A program made the position numbers and the translations under genes. A model generated the notes under the pieces. The model saw nothing but the letters and a program-made list of their open reading frames with translations, was not told where the DNA came from and searched no databases. From positions 62,001 to 126,000 of the forward strand of contig MEPU01000007.1 of assembly GCA_001771815.1 (NCBI GenBank): a stretch of DNA of 64,000 nucleotides. The letters are read 5' to 3'. Below, one piece after another: positions 53,208 through 61,929 of this stretch (positions are counted from its first letter, which is position 1; the number at the start of each line of letters is the position of its first letter). This DNA comes from Bdellovibrionales bacterium RIFCSPHIGHO2_01_FULL_40_29 (GTDB lineage: Bacteria > Bdellovibrionota > Bdellovibrionia > Bdellovibrionales > Bdellovibrionaceae).

Positions 53208-54290
53208 ATGAATGAAGTTTTAAGATGGGGAAATTCCAGCGCATTTTATTATTTTATTTTTGTCGCTTTATTGGCTGTGATCTTTTTTATTTTCGAAAAA
53301 ATATCTGCAAAAAAAATGAGTCTGAATTTTGGCGAGAAAAATGCATTATTTTTAACTCAAAATGTGTCTTATGGGATGCGCCGATGGCGTTTGCTATTGC
53401 AAATTCTGGGATTATTTTTTGTTGTGTTGGCTTTGGCACGCCCGCAGATGGGCATAAGTCAGCAAGAAATTCGCAGTGAAGGAATTGAACTTTTAATTTT
53501 AGCGGATGTCTCGGACAGCATGCTGGCTGAAGATGTGCGGCCTTCCCGATTAGCTCAGATGCGTGTTGAACTTTCAAAATTATTGGATCTTATGCCTGGC
53601 AATAAAGTGGGTGTTATTGCTTTTGCGGGAAGCAGCGCGCTTTTATCGCCTTTAACGACAGATCCCAATGCTCTTAAAATGTATATTGATTCTCTAGATA
53701 CCACTTCGGTCAGTTCACAAGGTACAAACTTTGAATCTGCTCTGAGCTATGCCAAAGAAGCTTTTGAAAAAGGTGGTGTCACTCAAGATCAAACCACGAA
53801 AACCACTCGAGCTATTTTAATAGTTTCTGATGGTGAGGACTTAGAAAAAGGAGCCCTCGAGATCGCGCAAAAGTTAACAGAGCAAGGGGTTCGAATTTTT
53901 TCTATGGCCTATGGCACGGCTAAGGGTGCTGCAATCCCAATGCGTGATATGCGTGGAAATCAAATTGGATTTAAAAAAGACAGTACTGGTCAAACAGTGG
54001 TGACCCAAGTTCATGGTGATTTTTTAAAACAATTGGCAGATACGGGGAAGGGGCAATTCTATTTTGCCTCTTTTGGTGGAGACCATTTGCGCCAGTTTGT
54101 CGATCAATTGTCAGAGCTTGAAAAATCTCAATTTCAATCTAATTTGACAACCCAGTATGATGAAAAATTCACTTATCCATTATTGATGGGACTGATTTTA
54201 TTGGTATTCAGTATTTTGATTTCAGATCGAAAAAAAATCAGCGGCAGAACAGCTGCTGATTGGAAGGGGCGCTATGAAGTCTCTTCTTAA
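53208..54290 (+). CDS. BatB-like von Willebrand A membrane protein
   Basis: A 360-residue paralogue of the preceding protein, with the same layout of N-terminal membrane helices, vWA domain and C-terminal helix (YPLLMGLILLVFSILI). The MIDAS motif is DVSDSM, in LLILADVSDSMLAEDVRPSRL, and SDGEDLEKG lies later. Tandem BatA/BatB pairs are standard in this operon. The next gene starts inside its last 17 bases. Confidence 0.92.
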   Translation: MNEVLRWGNSSAFYYFIFVALLAVIFFIFEKISAKKMSLNFGEKNALFLTQNVSYGMRRWRLLLQILGLFFVVLALARPQMGISQQEIRSEGIELLILADVSDSMLAEDVRPSRLAQMRVELSKLLDLMPGNKVGVIAFAGSSALLSPLTTDPNALKMYIDSLDTTSVSSQGTNFESALSYAKEAFEKGGVTQDQTTKTTRAILIVSDGEDLEKGALEIAQKLTEQGVRIFSMAYGTAKGAAIPMRDMRGNQIGFKKDSTGQTVVTQVHGDFLKQLADTGKGQFYFASFGGDHLRQFVDQLSELEKSQFQSNLTTQYDEKFTYPLLMGLILLVFSILISDRKKISGRTAADWKGRYEVSS

Positions 54291-55086
54291 TTTCTATTTG
54301 CAGGGACTATTTTTCAGTTTCTGTATGGTGAGTTTGATGGGCTGCCAGGCTCAGCAAGAGCCTTCGCTAACTGCATTCTGGAATAGCTATAAGGCGGGGA
54401 AGTATCTCGAGAAGAAAAATGAAGAATCGGCAAAAGCCTTATTTTTTAAAACACTTGAATCGAATCCTGATTTGCCAGCCATGCACTCCAATCTGGGTGT
54501 TTTGTTTATGCTTGAGGAAAAAAATGAAGAGTCCGAAAAAAGTTTGAATCAGGCTTTGCGATTGGCACAAATACAAAAAGATTCAGCGTCTGAAGCCATT
54601 ATTCGCTACAACTTGGGCGTACTATTTGGTCAACAAAAAAAAGTTTCCGAAGCCTTAGAACAGTATCAAGCCGCATTGGAAATAAATCCCACTTCAGTGA
54701 TGGTTAAACACAATATTGAATTATTGATTCAAAATAATTCGGGCAGCAAATCTGGTGATCAACAGCAAAAAGAAAAAAATAAAGACGGTCAAGGCCAAGA
54801 AAATCAAGAAAACCAAGACAATAAAGAGGGTCAGGGCGATCAAGATCAAAAAGACAAAGATAAAAACAAAGACAATAAAGATTCTGAAGACGAGAAAGAT
54901 AAAAAAGATCAAAAACAAGGTTATGAACCAAACGCGAAGTACAAACCCCGACCATTTCAAGGCGAAGAGCTCTCTGAGGGGGATGTGAAGAAAATTTTAG
55001 GTGAATTAAAAAATCAAGAGCAACGCATTCGTGCAAATTTTGAAAAGAAAGAAAGAAAAGAAAAGAAAAATGATAAAGACTGGTAA
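54274..55086 (+). CDS. BatC-like TPR lipoprotein with charged low-complexity tail
   Basis: A 270-residue lipoprotein: signal MKSLLNFYLQGLFFSFCMVS with lipobox LMGC (Cys24). TPR repeats follow (about 45-145): ALFFKTLESNPDLPAMHSNLGVLF, LNQALRLAQIQ and ALEQYQAALEINPTSVMVK. From about 155 the chain is almost pure Lys, Asp, Gln, Glu and Asn for 60 residues, then a conserved C-terminal part (GEELSEGDVKKILGEL). TPR plus charged tail fits BatC. The end overlaps the start of the next gene by 17 bases. Confidence 0.87.
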   Translation: MKSLLNFYLQGLFFSFCMVSLMGCQAQQEPSLTAFWNSYKAGKYLEKKNEESAKALFFKTLESNPDLPAMHSNLGVLFMLEEKNEESEKSLNQALRLAQIQKDSASEAIIRYNLGVLFGQQKKVSEALEQYQAALEINPTSVMVKHNIELLIQNNSGSKSGDQQQKEKNKDGQGQENQENQDNKEGQGDQDQKDKDKNKDNKDSEDEKDKKDQKQGYEPNAKYKPRPFQGEELSEGDVKKILGELKNQEQRIRANFEKKERKEKKNDKDW

Positions 55087-57064
55087 TTATAATTTAAAAC
55101 TTAATTTGAGCTTTTTTTTGTTTATCTTTTTTATGGGCGCATCCTATGCCATGGCGGCAAATCAATCCACTGTTCGAGCCTCTGTTGATCGAGATCAAAT
55201 GGGAATTGGGGATTCATTCACGCTTTCGGTAGAAGTGGTTTCAAATGAAGACTTTGAAAGTGAGCCCAAGCTTCCGACCTTAAATGGAATCGAAGTTTTA
55301 AATTCGTGGGCGGATGGAAAATCCTCATCGACACGTATGACCTTTATTAATGGAAAATCAGAGTATTCAAAAACAGTATCGCAACAGTTTCATTTTATGT
55401 TGTCGCCGCAAAAAGAAGGACGATTGGTCATTCCGGTGATTGATGTTGAAATCAATGGTCAAACATATAAGACTCAGCCGTTAACAATTTCTGTAGCTGA
55501 AGAGTACCGCGGAGCAAGACCCAAACCCCAGTCTCAGCGTGGAGTTCGACCACAACTGGTACCAGGTTTTGATGAAGAAGATCCTTTTGCAGAAGATGAT
55601 ATTTTTAATCAGTTGATGAAGCAGCGTGAAAAAATATTTGATCAGTTGCGGCGCGGTGGTGGGGCCAATCCTTTGGGTGGTGGCGGATCCGGAGCTCCAA
55701 TCCCAGAGCGAAAATTAAACATCAATACAAATGAGGCTTTTTTTATCCATTTGGATGTGGATCGCACAGAGGCCTATGAGGGGCAGCAAATTACTGCCAA
55801 TTGGTATATTTATGTTCGCGGTCAGATTGAATCTTTGGATCGGACAAAATTTCCAGACTTAAAAGGTTTTTGGAAAGAGATCGTGGAAGAAGTTCCAAGC
55901 CTTCAGTTTTTTCCTGAGATTGTGAATGGAGTAACTTATCAGAAAGCTCTGTTAGCAAGTCATGCACTGTTTCCCATTAAGCCTGGTGTCGCTGTGATTG
56001 ATGAATTTAAAATCAAGGCGCGCACACGTACGCCAACGCAGTTTGGCCTTGGAAAGCCCCATGATTTTACAAAAGTATCAAAACGTCAGCCCATTCAGGT
56101 TTTAGCGTTACCGACCGAAGGAAAACCACTGAATTTTTCTGGAGCCGTGGGATCATTTCAAGTGAACTTAAAAACGGAGGGCTTGCAATTTCCGGCGCAT
56201 CAACCTTTTTTATTGAAGGTTCGTTTTGAAGGTTCGGGCAATGCTAAACTGATTGATTTACCTGTTATTAATTGGCCAGCTTCGTTAGAAGTTTTTGACA
56301 CAAAAAGTGAATCTCGATTTTTTAAAAATGGACAGAGCTATAAAGAATTTGAAATTTTATTGGTGCCCCGCCAAGAAGGAACGGTCACCATTCCGGCCAT
56401 CGAGTTTTCACACTTTGATCCAGAGCAAAAAAAATATATTTCATCTTCAACGGAGCCCTTGGTTTTAACAATCACCCCCGGGACACCAGGTGCAACCAAC
56501 CTCAAGCCGGGTGGTCCATCGGGTGCAACAACGGATTCGCGCACTCTGTCCGCAGCACGGCCCATTTTGGAAATGCCCGAAGCTTCAATGATCACGTTAC
56601 CAATGCGTTGGGGAATTTACTTGGGATTGTTTGTGCTTTCACTTTTTGGTATTGCAGGCTCCTTTTTTCGTCAGTTTCAAGCGCTGAAGCAAGATCCTAT
56701 TTTGGATTTAATTGTTCAAAGAAAACTGCAATTGATTCAACAGAATCTCAATACAAATAATTTTCGCCAAGTGGGAGCCGAGGGCGTGAATCTAGTTTAT
56801 GCTTTAGCCGCATATCTATCTGGTGAAAAAACAGCGAACCAAGAGTGGCTGCAGCTGACTGAGAATATTCCCATTAAGTTGAAAGAAAAGTTTCTTCCGT
56901 CATTAGCGAGCTCATTTGATTTTTTTCAACTGCTGGGCTTTGCTCCAGACGCCGTGCATGCTCAAATTGTGTCAGCGAACAAGACGGAAAACGAAATTGA
57001 AAAGCTAAAAAAAGTGGCTATTCAGATCTCAGATGAATTGAAAAAGAACGAGACCGAATCTTAG
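55070..57064 (+). CDS. BatD-like envelope protein
   Basis: A 664-residue protein from the ATG at 55070, with signal peptide LNLSFFLFIFFMGASYAMA. The mature part is a series of Ig-like or beta-sandwich domains (STVRASVDRDQMGIGDSFTLSVEV, FHFMLSPQKEGRLVIP), a Gly- and Pro-rich linker (about 195-220), a further domain with LDVDRTEAYEGQQITANWYIYV, and one C-terminal membrane helix (MRWGIYLGLFVLSLFGIAGSFF). This matches BatD. Its start lies in the last codons of batC, in a purine-rich AAAGAAAAGAAAA stretch that serves as the ribosome binding site. Confidence 0.9.
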   Translation: MIKTGNYNLKLNLSFFLFIFFMGASYAMAANQSTVRASVDRDQMGIGDSFTLSVEVVSNEDFESEPKLPTLNGIEVLNSWADGKSSSTRMTFINGKSEYSKTVSQQFHFMLSPQKEGRLVIPVIDVEINGQTYKTQPLTISVAEEYRGARPKPQSQRGVRPQLVPGFDEEDPFAEDDIFNQLMKQREKIFDQLRRGGGANPLGGGGSGAPIPERKLNINTNEAFFIHLDVDRTEAYEGQQITANWYIYVRGQIESLDRTKFPDLKGFWKEIVEEVPSLQFFPEIVNGVTYQKALLASHALFPIKPGVAVIDEFKIKARTRTPTQFGLGKPHDFTKVSKRQPIQVLALPTEGKPLNFSGAVGSFQVNLKTEGLQFPAHQPFLLKVRFEGSGNAKLIDLPVINWPASLEVFDTKSESRFFKNGQSYKEFEILLVPRQEGTVTIPAIEFSHFDPEQKKYISSSTEPLVLTITPGTPGATNLKPGGPSGATTDSRTLSAARPILEMPEASMITLPMRWGIYLGLFVLSLFGIAGSFFRQFQALKQDPILDLIVQRKLQLIQQNLNTNNFRQVGAEGVNLVYALAAYLSGEKTANQEWLQLTENIPIKLKEKFLPSLASSFDFFQLLGFAPDAVHAQIVSANKTENEIEKLKKVAIQISDELKKNETES

Positions 57065-57179
57065 TGACAAAGGTCCAGGTTCGAAAAAAGTGAGTACTTT
57101 TTTTTCGGTCGAAAGTTTTGATTAAAATTGAAATTATCTCCAGAGCTTTATACTCTAACAGTCTAACGTTGGAGTTTCA

Positions 57180-58640
57180 GTGAAGTTCAAATTATTGCTT
57201 GTTGTATCTGCTGTTGCAGCCGTGGGCTTGATGTCCGGCTGTGCTCACTCGACGAATCCAAATTCTTCTGAAAATTCAGCAGAATCTTCTGAAGAGCCAA
57301 CTCAATTTCGAGTGGCTGATTTAAATAAAACAAGTGCTGAGCCAGCTGTTGAATTAGAAATTATACCGACTGAAATTAATTCAAAGGTTGAAAAATGGAT
57401 TAATTATTTTCAAGGTCGTGGCCGTCCACATATGGAACGCTACTTGTTGCGTTCCACACGGTATGAAGCTCTTATGAAAAAGGTTTTGCGTGATAATAAA
57501 TTGCCAGAAGATCTTTTTTACATTGCACTCATTGAATCAGGATTTAGTTCATCGGCATTTAGTCATGCGTCAGCTGTTGGTTATTGGCAATTTATTCGTG
57601 GAACGGGGAAACGTTATAAATTAAGAATTAATCAGTTGGTTGATGAGCGCCGCGATCCTGTTCTTTCGACTCAAGCCGCAGCAGATTATTTTAAAGATCT
57701 CTATAAATTGACGAACTCTTGGTACTTGTCGATGGCTTCGTACAATGTCGGCGAAGGGCGTATTCTTAGGGCCATGCGCAAGTACAAAACAAATGATTTT
57801 TGGGAATTATCACGAAATAAGCGGGCCTTACCACGAGAAACAGATGACTATGTTCCTAAGTATATTGCAGCCAAGTTGATTGCAAAGAATCCAGACAAGT
57901 ACGGGTTTGATGGAATTGATTATATGGCGCCCATTGAATTTGATCATGTGACCTTAAATCAGCCCGTCAATTTGCGCGTGATGGCTGAAAAAATGAATTA
58001 CAATTACGAAGAATTCAAAGCTTTGAATCCCAAGTTTAAAGGAGAGGTTGCTCCCCTAGATTCAGAAAATATTTTGGGATTGCGTATTCCAGTTGGGGGA
58101 TACGAAGTGGCGATGAAGGCCGCACAAGAAAGTATTGTCGATAAAATTGAATACGTCGCTGATCATAATGAAGTTCAAAATTATCGTGTGCGCCGTGGAG
58201 ATACCTTTTCTGGAATCGCACGTCGATTCCGAACCAATGTGGCTTTTTTACGTGATTTGAATGATTTTCCTCGTAAGAAAAAGTTGCGTGCAGGTCGATT
58301 GATTTTAGTTCCAGATCGCACTCCATTGGTTGAAAAACGTCCAGAAGTGATCGCAAAAACAAAAGCAGCTAGCGCACGATCAGGATCTGAAAAATTTTAT
58401 ATTGTACAACCAGGGGATTCGTTGTGGTCTATCGCAGATAAATACAAAGTATCGATGCTGAGTTTACAAAGACTGAATAATATCACTCGAAAAAGTAAAT
58501 TGAAATCAGGTTCAAGACTGATTATTCCTGAAAATAAAGAAGCTAAGCTTGATAATAAGAACAATTCCACTTATAAAAAAGCAAAATCTAAAAAGCGTAT
58601 CGTTTCCAATAAAAAATCCCGAAAGATTGCTCGCGATTAG
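57180..58640 (+). CDS. MltD-type lytic transglycosylase with two LysM domains
   Basis: A 486-residue lipoprotein (signal MKFKLLLVVSAVAAVGLMSG, Cys21). The GTG start follows TTGGAGTTTCA. The lytic transglycosylase domain (about 90-225) has the catalytic Glu in LIESGFSSSAFSHASAVGYWQFI and the downstream motifs MASYNVGEGRIL and ETDDYVPKYIAAKLIA. Two LysM domains bind peptidoglycan (about 336-380, YRVRRGDTFSGIARRFRTN; and about 405-450, YIVQPGDSLWSIADKYKVS). It cleaves glycan strands in the periplasm. It could serve wall remodelling of self or prey; this cannot be decided from sequence. Confidence 0.95.
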   Translation: MKFKLLLVVSAVAAVGLMSGCAHSTNPNSSENSAESSEEPTQFRVADLNKTSAEPAVELEIIPTEINSKVEKWINYFQGRGRPHMERYLLRSTRYEALMKKVLRDNKLPEDLFYIALIESGFSSSAFSHASAVGYWQFIRGTGKRYKLRINQLVDERRDPVLSTQAAADYFKDLYKLTNSWYLSMASYNVGEGRILRAMRKYKTNDFWELSRNKRALPRETDDYVPKYIAAKLIAKNPDKYGFDGIDYMAPIEFDHVTLNQPVNLRVMAEKMNYNYEEFKALNPKFKGEVAPLDSENILGLRIPVGGYEVAMKAAQESIVDKIEYVADHNEVQNYRVRRGDTFSGIARRFRTNVAFLRDLNDFPRKKKLRAGRLILVPDRTPLVEKRPEVIAKTKAASARSGSEKFYIVQPGDSLWSIADKYKVSMLSLQRLNNITRKSKLKSGSRLIIPENKEAKLDNKNNSTYKKAKSKKRIVSNKKSRKIARD

Positions 58641-58654
58641 AAGCTTGATTAAGC

Positions 58655-58694
58655 AAAAAAAAATGCAAGCTTACCATCCAATGACAAGCTTGCA
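58655..58694 (-). terminator. Rho-independent terminator of the riboswitch RNA
   Basis: On the minus strand, TGCAAGCTT and AAGCTTGCA form nine perfect pairs with a 13-base loop, followed by nine T residues. It lies 84 bases after the c-di-GMP aptamer, with no coding sequence between them. The aptamer RNA would therefore end here as a short transcript. Confidence 0.8.
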
Positions 58695-58778
58695 CTAAGG
58701 GGAATGAAACCAATCCATGATATAATGTTTAGAACAGATTTTTCCTTCCATTGCGATTTTCACCGCAGGCTTTTCTAT

Positions 58779-58861
58779 CCTTTGGCAGCTGGCTGGCAGT
58801 CTTTCGAAGCCCCTCTAGCTTTGCGTCCCCCAGTTTCCCGAGGTTTGCCTTGAGGCAAAAG
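58779..58861 (-). ncRNA. c-di-GMP-I (GEMM) riboswitch RNA, apparently free-standing
   Basis: The minus strand has the core elements of the GEMM-I aptamer. P1 is CTTTTG/CAAAGG, then the conserved GGCAAACC. The next stem is CCTCGG with a GAAA tetraloop and CTGGGG, followed by the hallmark GACGCAAAGC. The 3' side reads GCCAGCCAGCTGCC. A 5' hairpin with a GTGA loop (ATACGG/CCGTAT) precedes it. The next plus-strand gene is mltD, in the opposite sense, and no gene follows in the minus direction before the terminator at 58655. It would thus make a short RNA that binds cyclic di-GMP. A similar, highly abundant RNA has been reported from Bdellovibrio attack phase; identity with it is inferred. Confidence 0.85.
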
Positions 58862-59023
58862 AAGGATACGGTCACCCGTATTTTAAAGTCCGCTAAGCGC
58901 CTCCTATTAATTAAATTGTTTAATAGTGCACAGAACTCTTCTTTTACTTATAAAAGGTGAATCATTTTATTGGAGCTACTTCACTTTGGTGATTTGTCAT
59001 TGTGATTATATATTCTTCTCACA

Positions 59024-59041
59024 CGTCCCCCATTTTCCCGA
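59024..59041 (-). repeat. Partial second copy of the riboswitch core
   Basis: An 18-base stretch matches 58824-58841 at 17 of 18 positions (minus-strand TCGGGAAAATGGGGGACG against TCGGGAAACTGGGGGACG) and lies exactly 200 bases away. The following ligand-binding CAAAGC is replaced by TGTGAG. It may be a decayed duplicate or chance. The remaining sequence of 58695-59166 shows no gene. Confidence 0.35.
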
Positions 59042-59166
59042 CAACTGTCCCGAGTGACCTACTCAGGCTTACGTCGATTGTCATCCGCATACATAAAAGA
59101 ATAGCTCTTGGAAAAAAAAGTTTCCAATTTATATTTTTATTTATCAAAATAGATCAGAATTTTGTC

Positions 59167-60591
59167 TCAATTAGACGCGTCTTCATCGCCAGTCTTTCGA
59201 ATGTAATTAAACTTACCGGCATGAGCGGCATTTTTAACGTAACGGTAGTAAATCCCCACCATCTCGGTAATTTTATCATCGTATTTTGTTACTTGTGGTT
59301 CCGGTGCAGATTTTTTATCGGCAAAGTCAATTCCAACAGCCATTTTCATTGATGTCACAGGCACTTTTAATTCCACATGCCGAGCATCTGAGACACCAGT
59401 TTTAATCACACTATTGGATTTAATGACCGTGAGTGGATTTTTTAAATACCGAGCTGTGTACATGTGATCCAAGTACAGGCCTTGATCGCGATCGATCGTT
59501 GTTTGCAATCCACCTTTGCTTTCAAAGGCTGTGCGGTGATAAGTCGTGGCGCCTTCGATCATTAAAAAATCCGGATTTTCCAGAATTCCTTCTCGAATGA
59601 TGTCAAAAACGGCTTCAATACGTGATTGATTCTCCGGGAATTTTTTGGTCAATTCACGAATGATAGAATCCACGCGACTCAAGGATTCAGATTGTTTTTT
59701 ATCTATCGTATCGGTTTTTAGCGGTGCAAAAAATTTTGAAACTTGGGCTGGCGTCAGAGTGACATCTAGTTTCTGAACCATATGATTTCCAGCAAGAAGA
59801 GGGTATTTTTCTCCGGAGATGGTGTCACTCAGAACACTTTTGATTTCAAGTTTAAATGTTTTACCGTGAGGCGCATAGAATCGAGGAGTCCAGCCATAGC
59901 GGGATCGCATTTGTTCTAATGACAGCGATTCTTGCGTTGTGGTTGTTGGCTTATCTCCACTAACAACTAAATATTGACTGACATTTTCTCGTGTGATGGT
60001 CACTAAATTACTTTTTGAATCAAATGCTGTGACAGAGCTGCCAACAGGAATTTCGCGCCATTCAATTTCACGCAAGTAAGTTCGAATGCGCACCTGGTGT
60101 TTACCGTCGCCAGAAGCATTTTTGATGGGTTTCGTGTAATAAGTAAAGGTGGTGTCTCGGGCACCGCGCGGGGCAGGTTTGTCGCGAACAGAAATTTGAT
60201 CTTCAGGATGGTTTTTTTGAGATGTTTGTAACTCATACATGCGTTGGTGTACTTGTCGAGTAAAGCCCTCGTGTCCGAGATCCAATCCGTCAAGAACAAA
60301 AGCACGACTCTCCACGGTTAGGAAATGATTAATCAAATCAAAAGTATACCGATTGGATTCAGCAACAGATAATTTTGTTTTCCATTCGCTGCGCCAAACT
60401 GTTGCTAACTTTCCAGATAGAGTGTTTCGAAGGTTTTTGATTTTTTGAGAAAAAATTTTGTCATGAACAACAATATTTTCAATGGGCTGAATAAAGAGTG
60501 ATTTGCAAAGTGGTTCGGCCCACCCTGTTGTCGGCAGAAGTAGCATTAAAGCCAATACACCCGGAAGAAATCGTTTAAAAATTAAACTCAT
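59167..60591 (-). CDS. Exported VTC/CYTH-like domain protein
   Basis: A 474-residue protein with signal peptide MSLIFKRFLPGVLALMLLLP and cleavage after WA, followed by PLCKSLF (Cys29). Beta strands and motifs resemble a VTC/CYTH (triphosphate tunnel) fold: KHQVRIRTYLREIEW, FKLEIKSV, TYHRTAFESKGGLQTTIDRDQGLYLD and HVELKVPV. These are the Arg/Lys- and Glu-rich strands that bind polyphosphate or nucleotide triphosphates. VTC domains polymerise polyphosphate. This call is from motif order and needs a profile search. It is encoded with two other exported proteins; its ATG overlaps the stop of the upstream gene. Confidence 0.65.
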   Translation of the reverse strand: MSLIFKRFLPGVLALMLLLPTTGWAEPLCKSLFIQPIENIVVHDKIFSQKIKNLRNTLSGKLATVWRSEWKTKLSVAESNRYTFDLINHFLTVESRAFVLDGLDLGHEGFTRQVHQRMYELQTSQKNHPEDQISVRDKPAPRGARDTTFTYYTKPIKNASGDGKHQVRIRTYLREIEWREIPVGSSVTAFDSKSNLVTITRENVSQYLVVSGDKPTTTTQESLSLEQMRSRYGWTPRFYAPHGKTFKLEIKSVLSDTISGEKYPLLAGNHMVQKLDVTLTPAQVSKFFAPLKTDTIDKKQSESLSRVDSIIRELTKKFPENQSRIEAVFDIIREGILENPDFLMIEGATTYHRTAFESKGGLQTTIDRDQGLYLDHMYTARYLKNPLTVIKSNSVIKTGVSDARHVELKVPVTSMKMAVGIDFADKKSAPEPQVTKYDDKITEMVGIYYRYVKNAAHAGKFNYIRKTGDEDASN

Positions 60592-61754
60592 TTTGTTTTC
60601 TCTATAGGCTGTTCTAAGGAGTGGCCCTGGTTCTTAATATAATCAATTAAGTTTTTGTATTTTATCGCATTCACTTCAATTAAAAAATAAGTGATTCCAA
60701 CATTGCCGTCATTCGAAAATTCCTCGGTAAAAGCAAGATAGGTGTGCTTTGATCCTGTATTTTCATTGAACTTGTCGAAAACAAAAAGACCATTATCTCT
60801 TGAGAAGACATTGGCTGGATCAATGGCAACATCAAGTGCTGTCAGATTGGAAAAAGAACGCGCTTTGGTCTCGCGCATCGCTTGAATTCGAATCTCTTCA
60901 AATTGCTGGCGCACGACGCTGTTTTGTGCAATCAATGGAAAGCGGTCCAAGATTTTTGTGACGTTAACTGTTGGCGCTGTCAATTCGATTGGAGTGACAG
61001 GCTTATCTGGAAAAATCAATGCCGAGTTGAAAACGGCAAACATCAAAGTACCGCCGATGATCATTTTAAACGGTTCTTTAATGAGAACATCAAAGAACAC
61101 TTTTTTTGCTCGACCGAGTTTTAATGTCGATTCTATTTTAAATAAATTATCGGATTTGAAAATTTTGGCTAGCTGTTCTTTTTCAAAGAATTCAAAGTAA
61201 TCTGCCATCTTGGCAAACTTGCGAATAAGCGGTCCCTGAATAACTGTTGGAATTTTTAATTTCAAATGTGAATTTAAAGGGAGCATATCTTTTAGATCAA
61301 ATTCGCTTTTAATCAAATCACCAGTTAGTGGATGAACCAATTCATTGGTCACTTTAAATTCTTGAACGGAGTGTGGAGTTAGTAAAACTATTTTATCTTG
61401 CAGGATAAAGCGAGGCTCAAATGAGGAGCGGGATTCATATGTGAGTTCTAAAACATATCCATCTTTGACGGGGATGGCCAATGTAAATTTATTCTTGATC
61501 AGAACATTTTTATCTTCAAGTTTATAGGATGAGTTTTGAACCAGAAGGCGAACCATTTCAATAATGGCTTTATTGACATCGTTGGAAAAAGGCATTTTTT
61601 CTATAAACAGTTTAGCATTGGTCTCGTCGGCTTTAAGCGCAATGACTTCTAAGCGATCCGCAGTTGAGCTAAATAAGTCCATGCACAGATTGGCCTGCGC
61701 TATGGCGCTAGTCAGATAAACAATGGCAAATAGTGCTTGGAACATGCTTTTCAT
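60588..61754 (-). CDS. Exported hypothetical protein with internal membrane helix
   Basis: A 388-residue protein from the ATG at 61754 (AGAGGACTATTCC upstream). Signal peptide MKSMFQALFAIVYLTSAIAQ is followed by ANLCMDLF (Cys24). An N-terminal beta-rich domain with charged strands (YKLEDKNVLIKNKFTLAIPV) is followed by one membrane helix at about 225-245 (FKMIIGGTLMFAVFNSALIF) and a C-terminal domain. No family was recognised. It overlaps the VTC-like gene start by four bases (ATGA), so it is translated with it. Confidence 0.65.
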   Translation of the reverse strand: MKSMFQALFAIVYLTSAIAQANLCMDLFSSTADRLEVIALKADETNAKLFIEKMPFSNDVNKAIIEMVRLLVQNSSYKLEDKNVLIKNKFTLAIPVKDGYVLELTYESRSSFEPRFILQDKIVLLTPHSVQEFKVTNELVHPLTGDLIKSEFDLKDMLPLNSHLKLKIPTVIQGPLIRKFAKMADYFEFFEKEQLAKIFKSDNLFKIESTLKLGRAKKVFFDVLIKEPFKMIIGGTLMFAVFNSALIFPDKPVTPIELTAPTVNVTKILDRFPLIAQNSVVRQQFEEIRIQAMRETKARSFSNLTALDVAIDPANVFSRDNGLFVFDKFNENTGSKHTYLAFTEEFSNDGNVGITYFLIEVNAIKYKNLIDYIKNQGHSLEQPIEKTK

Positions 61755-61929
61755 GGAATAGTCCTCTTCAATCAATGAGGTACAAAATAGATGCCCTTTT
61801 CTTGAGTATGAGAACGATTTTAAAGGGTAATGAGTGGGTGGATTTAAATCAGGTCTGGTGTTAGAACGGATTTACGCTCGACTCTGACTAAATATTTGTC
61901 GTCTCGATTTGAGATCAAATTCAGTAGAA

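Noticed and set aside
54704-55036. Minus-strand frames with long Phe/Leu/Ile runs
   Set aside because: They mirror the Lys/Asp/Gln-rich tail of batC; the hydrophobic appearance is a by-product of the purine-rich coding strand.
58751-58960. Plus-strand 69-codon frame
   Set aside because: It lies opposite the c-di-GMP aptamer. The conservation pattern is that of RNA structure, and there is no ribosome binding site.
59002-59352. Plus-strand 116-codon frame
   Set aside because: Overlaps the end of the VTC-like gene on the other strand and has no family-like features.
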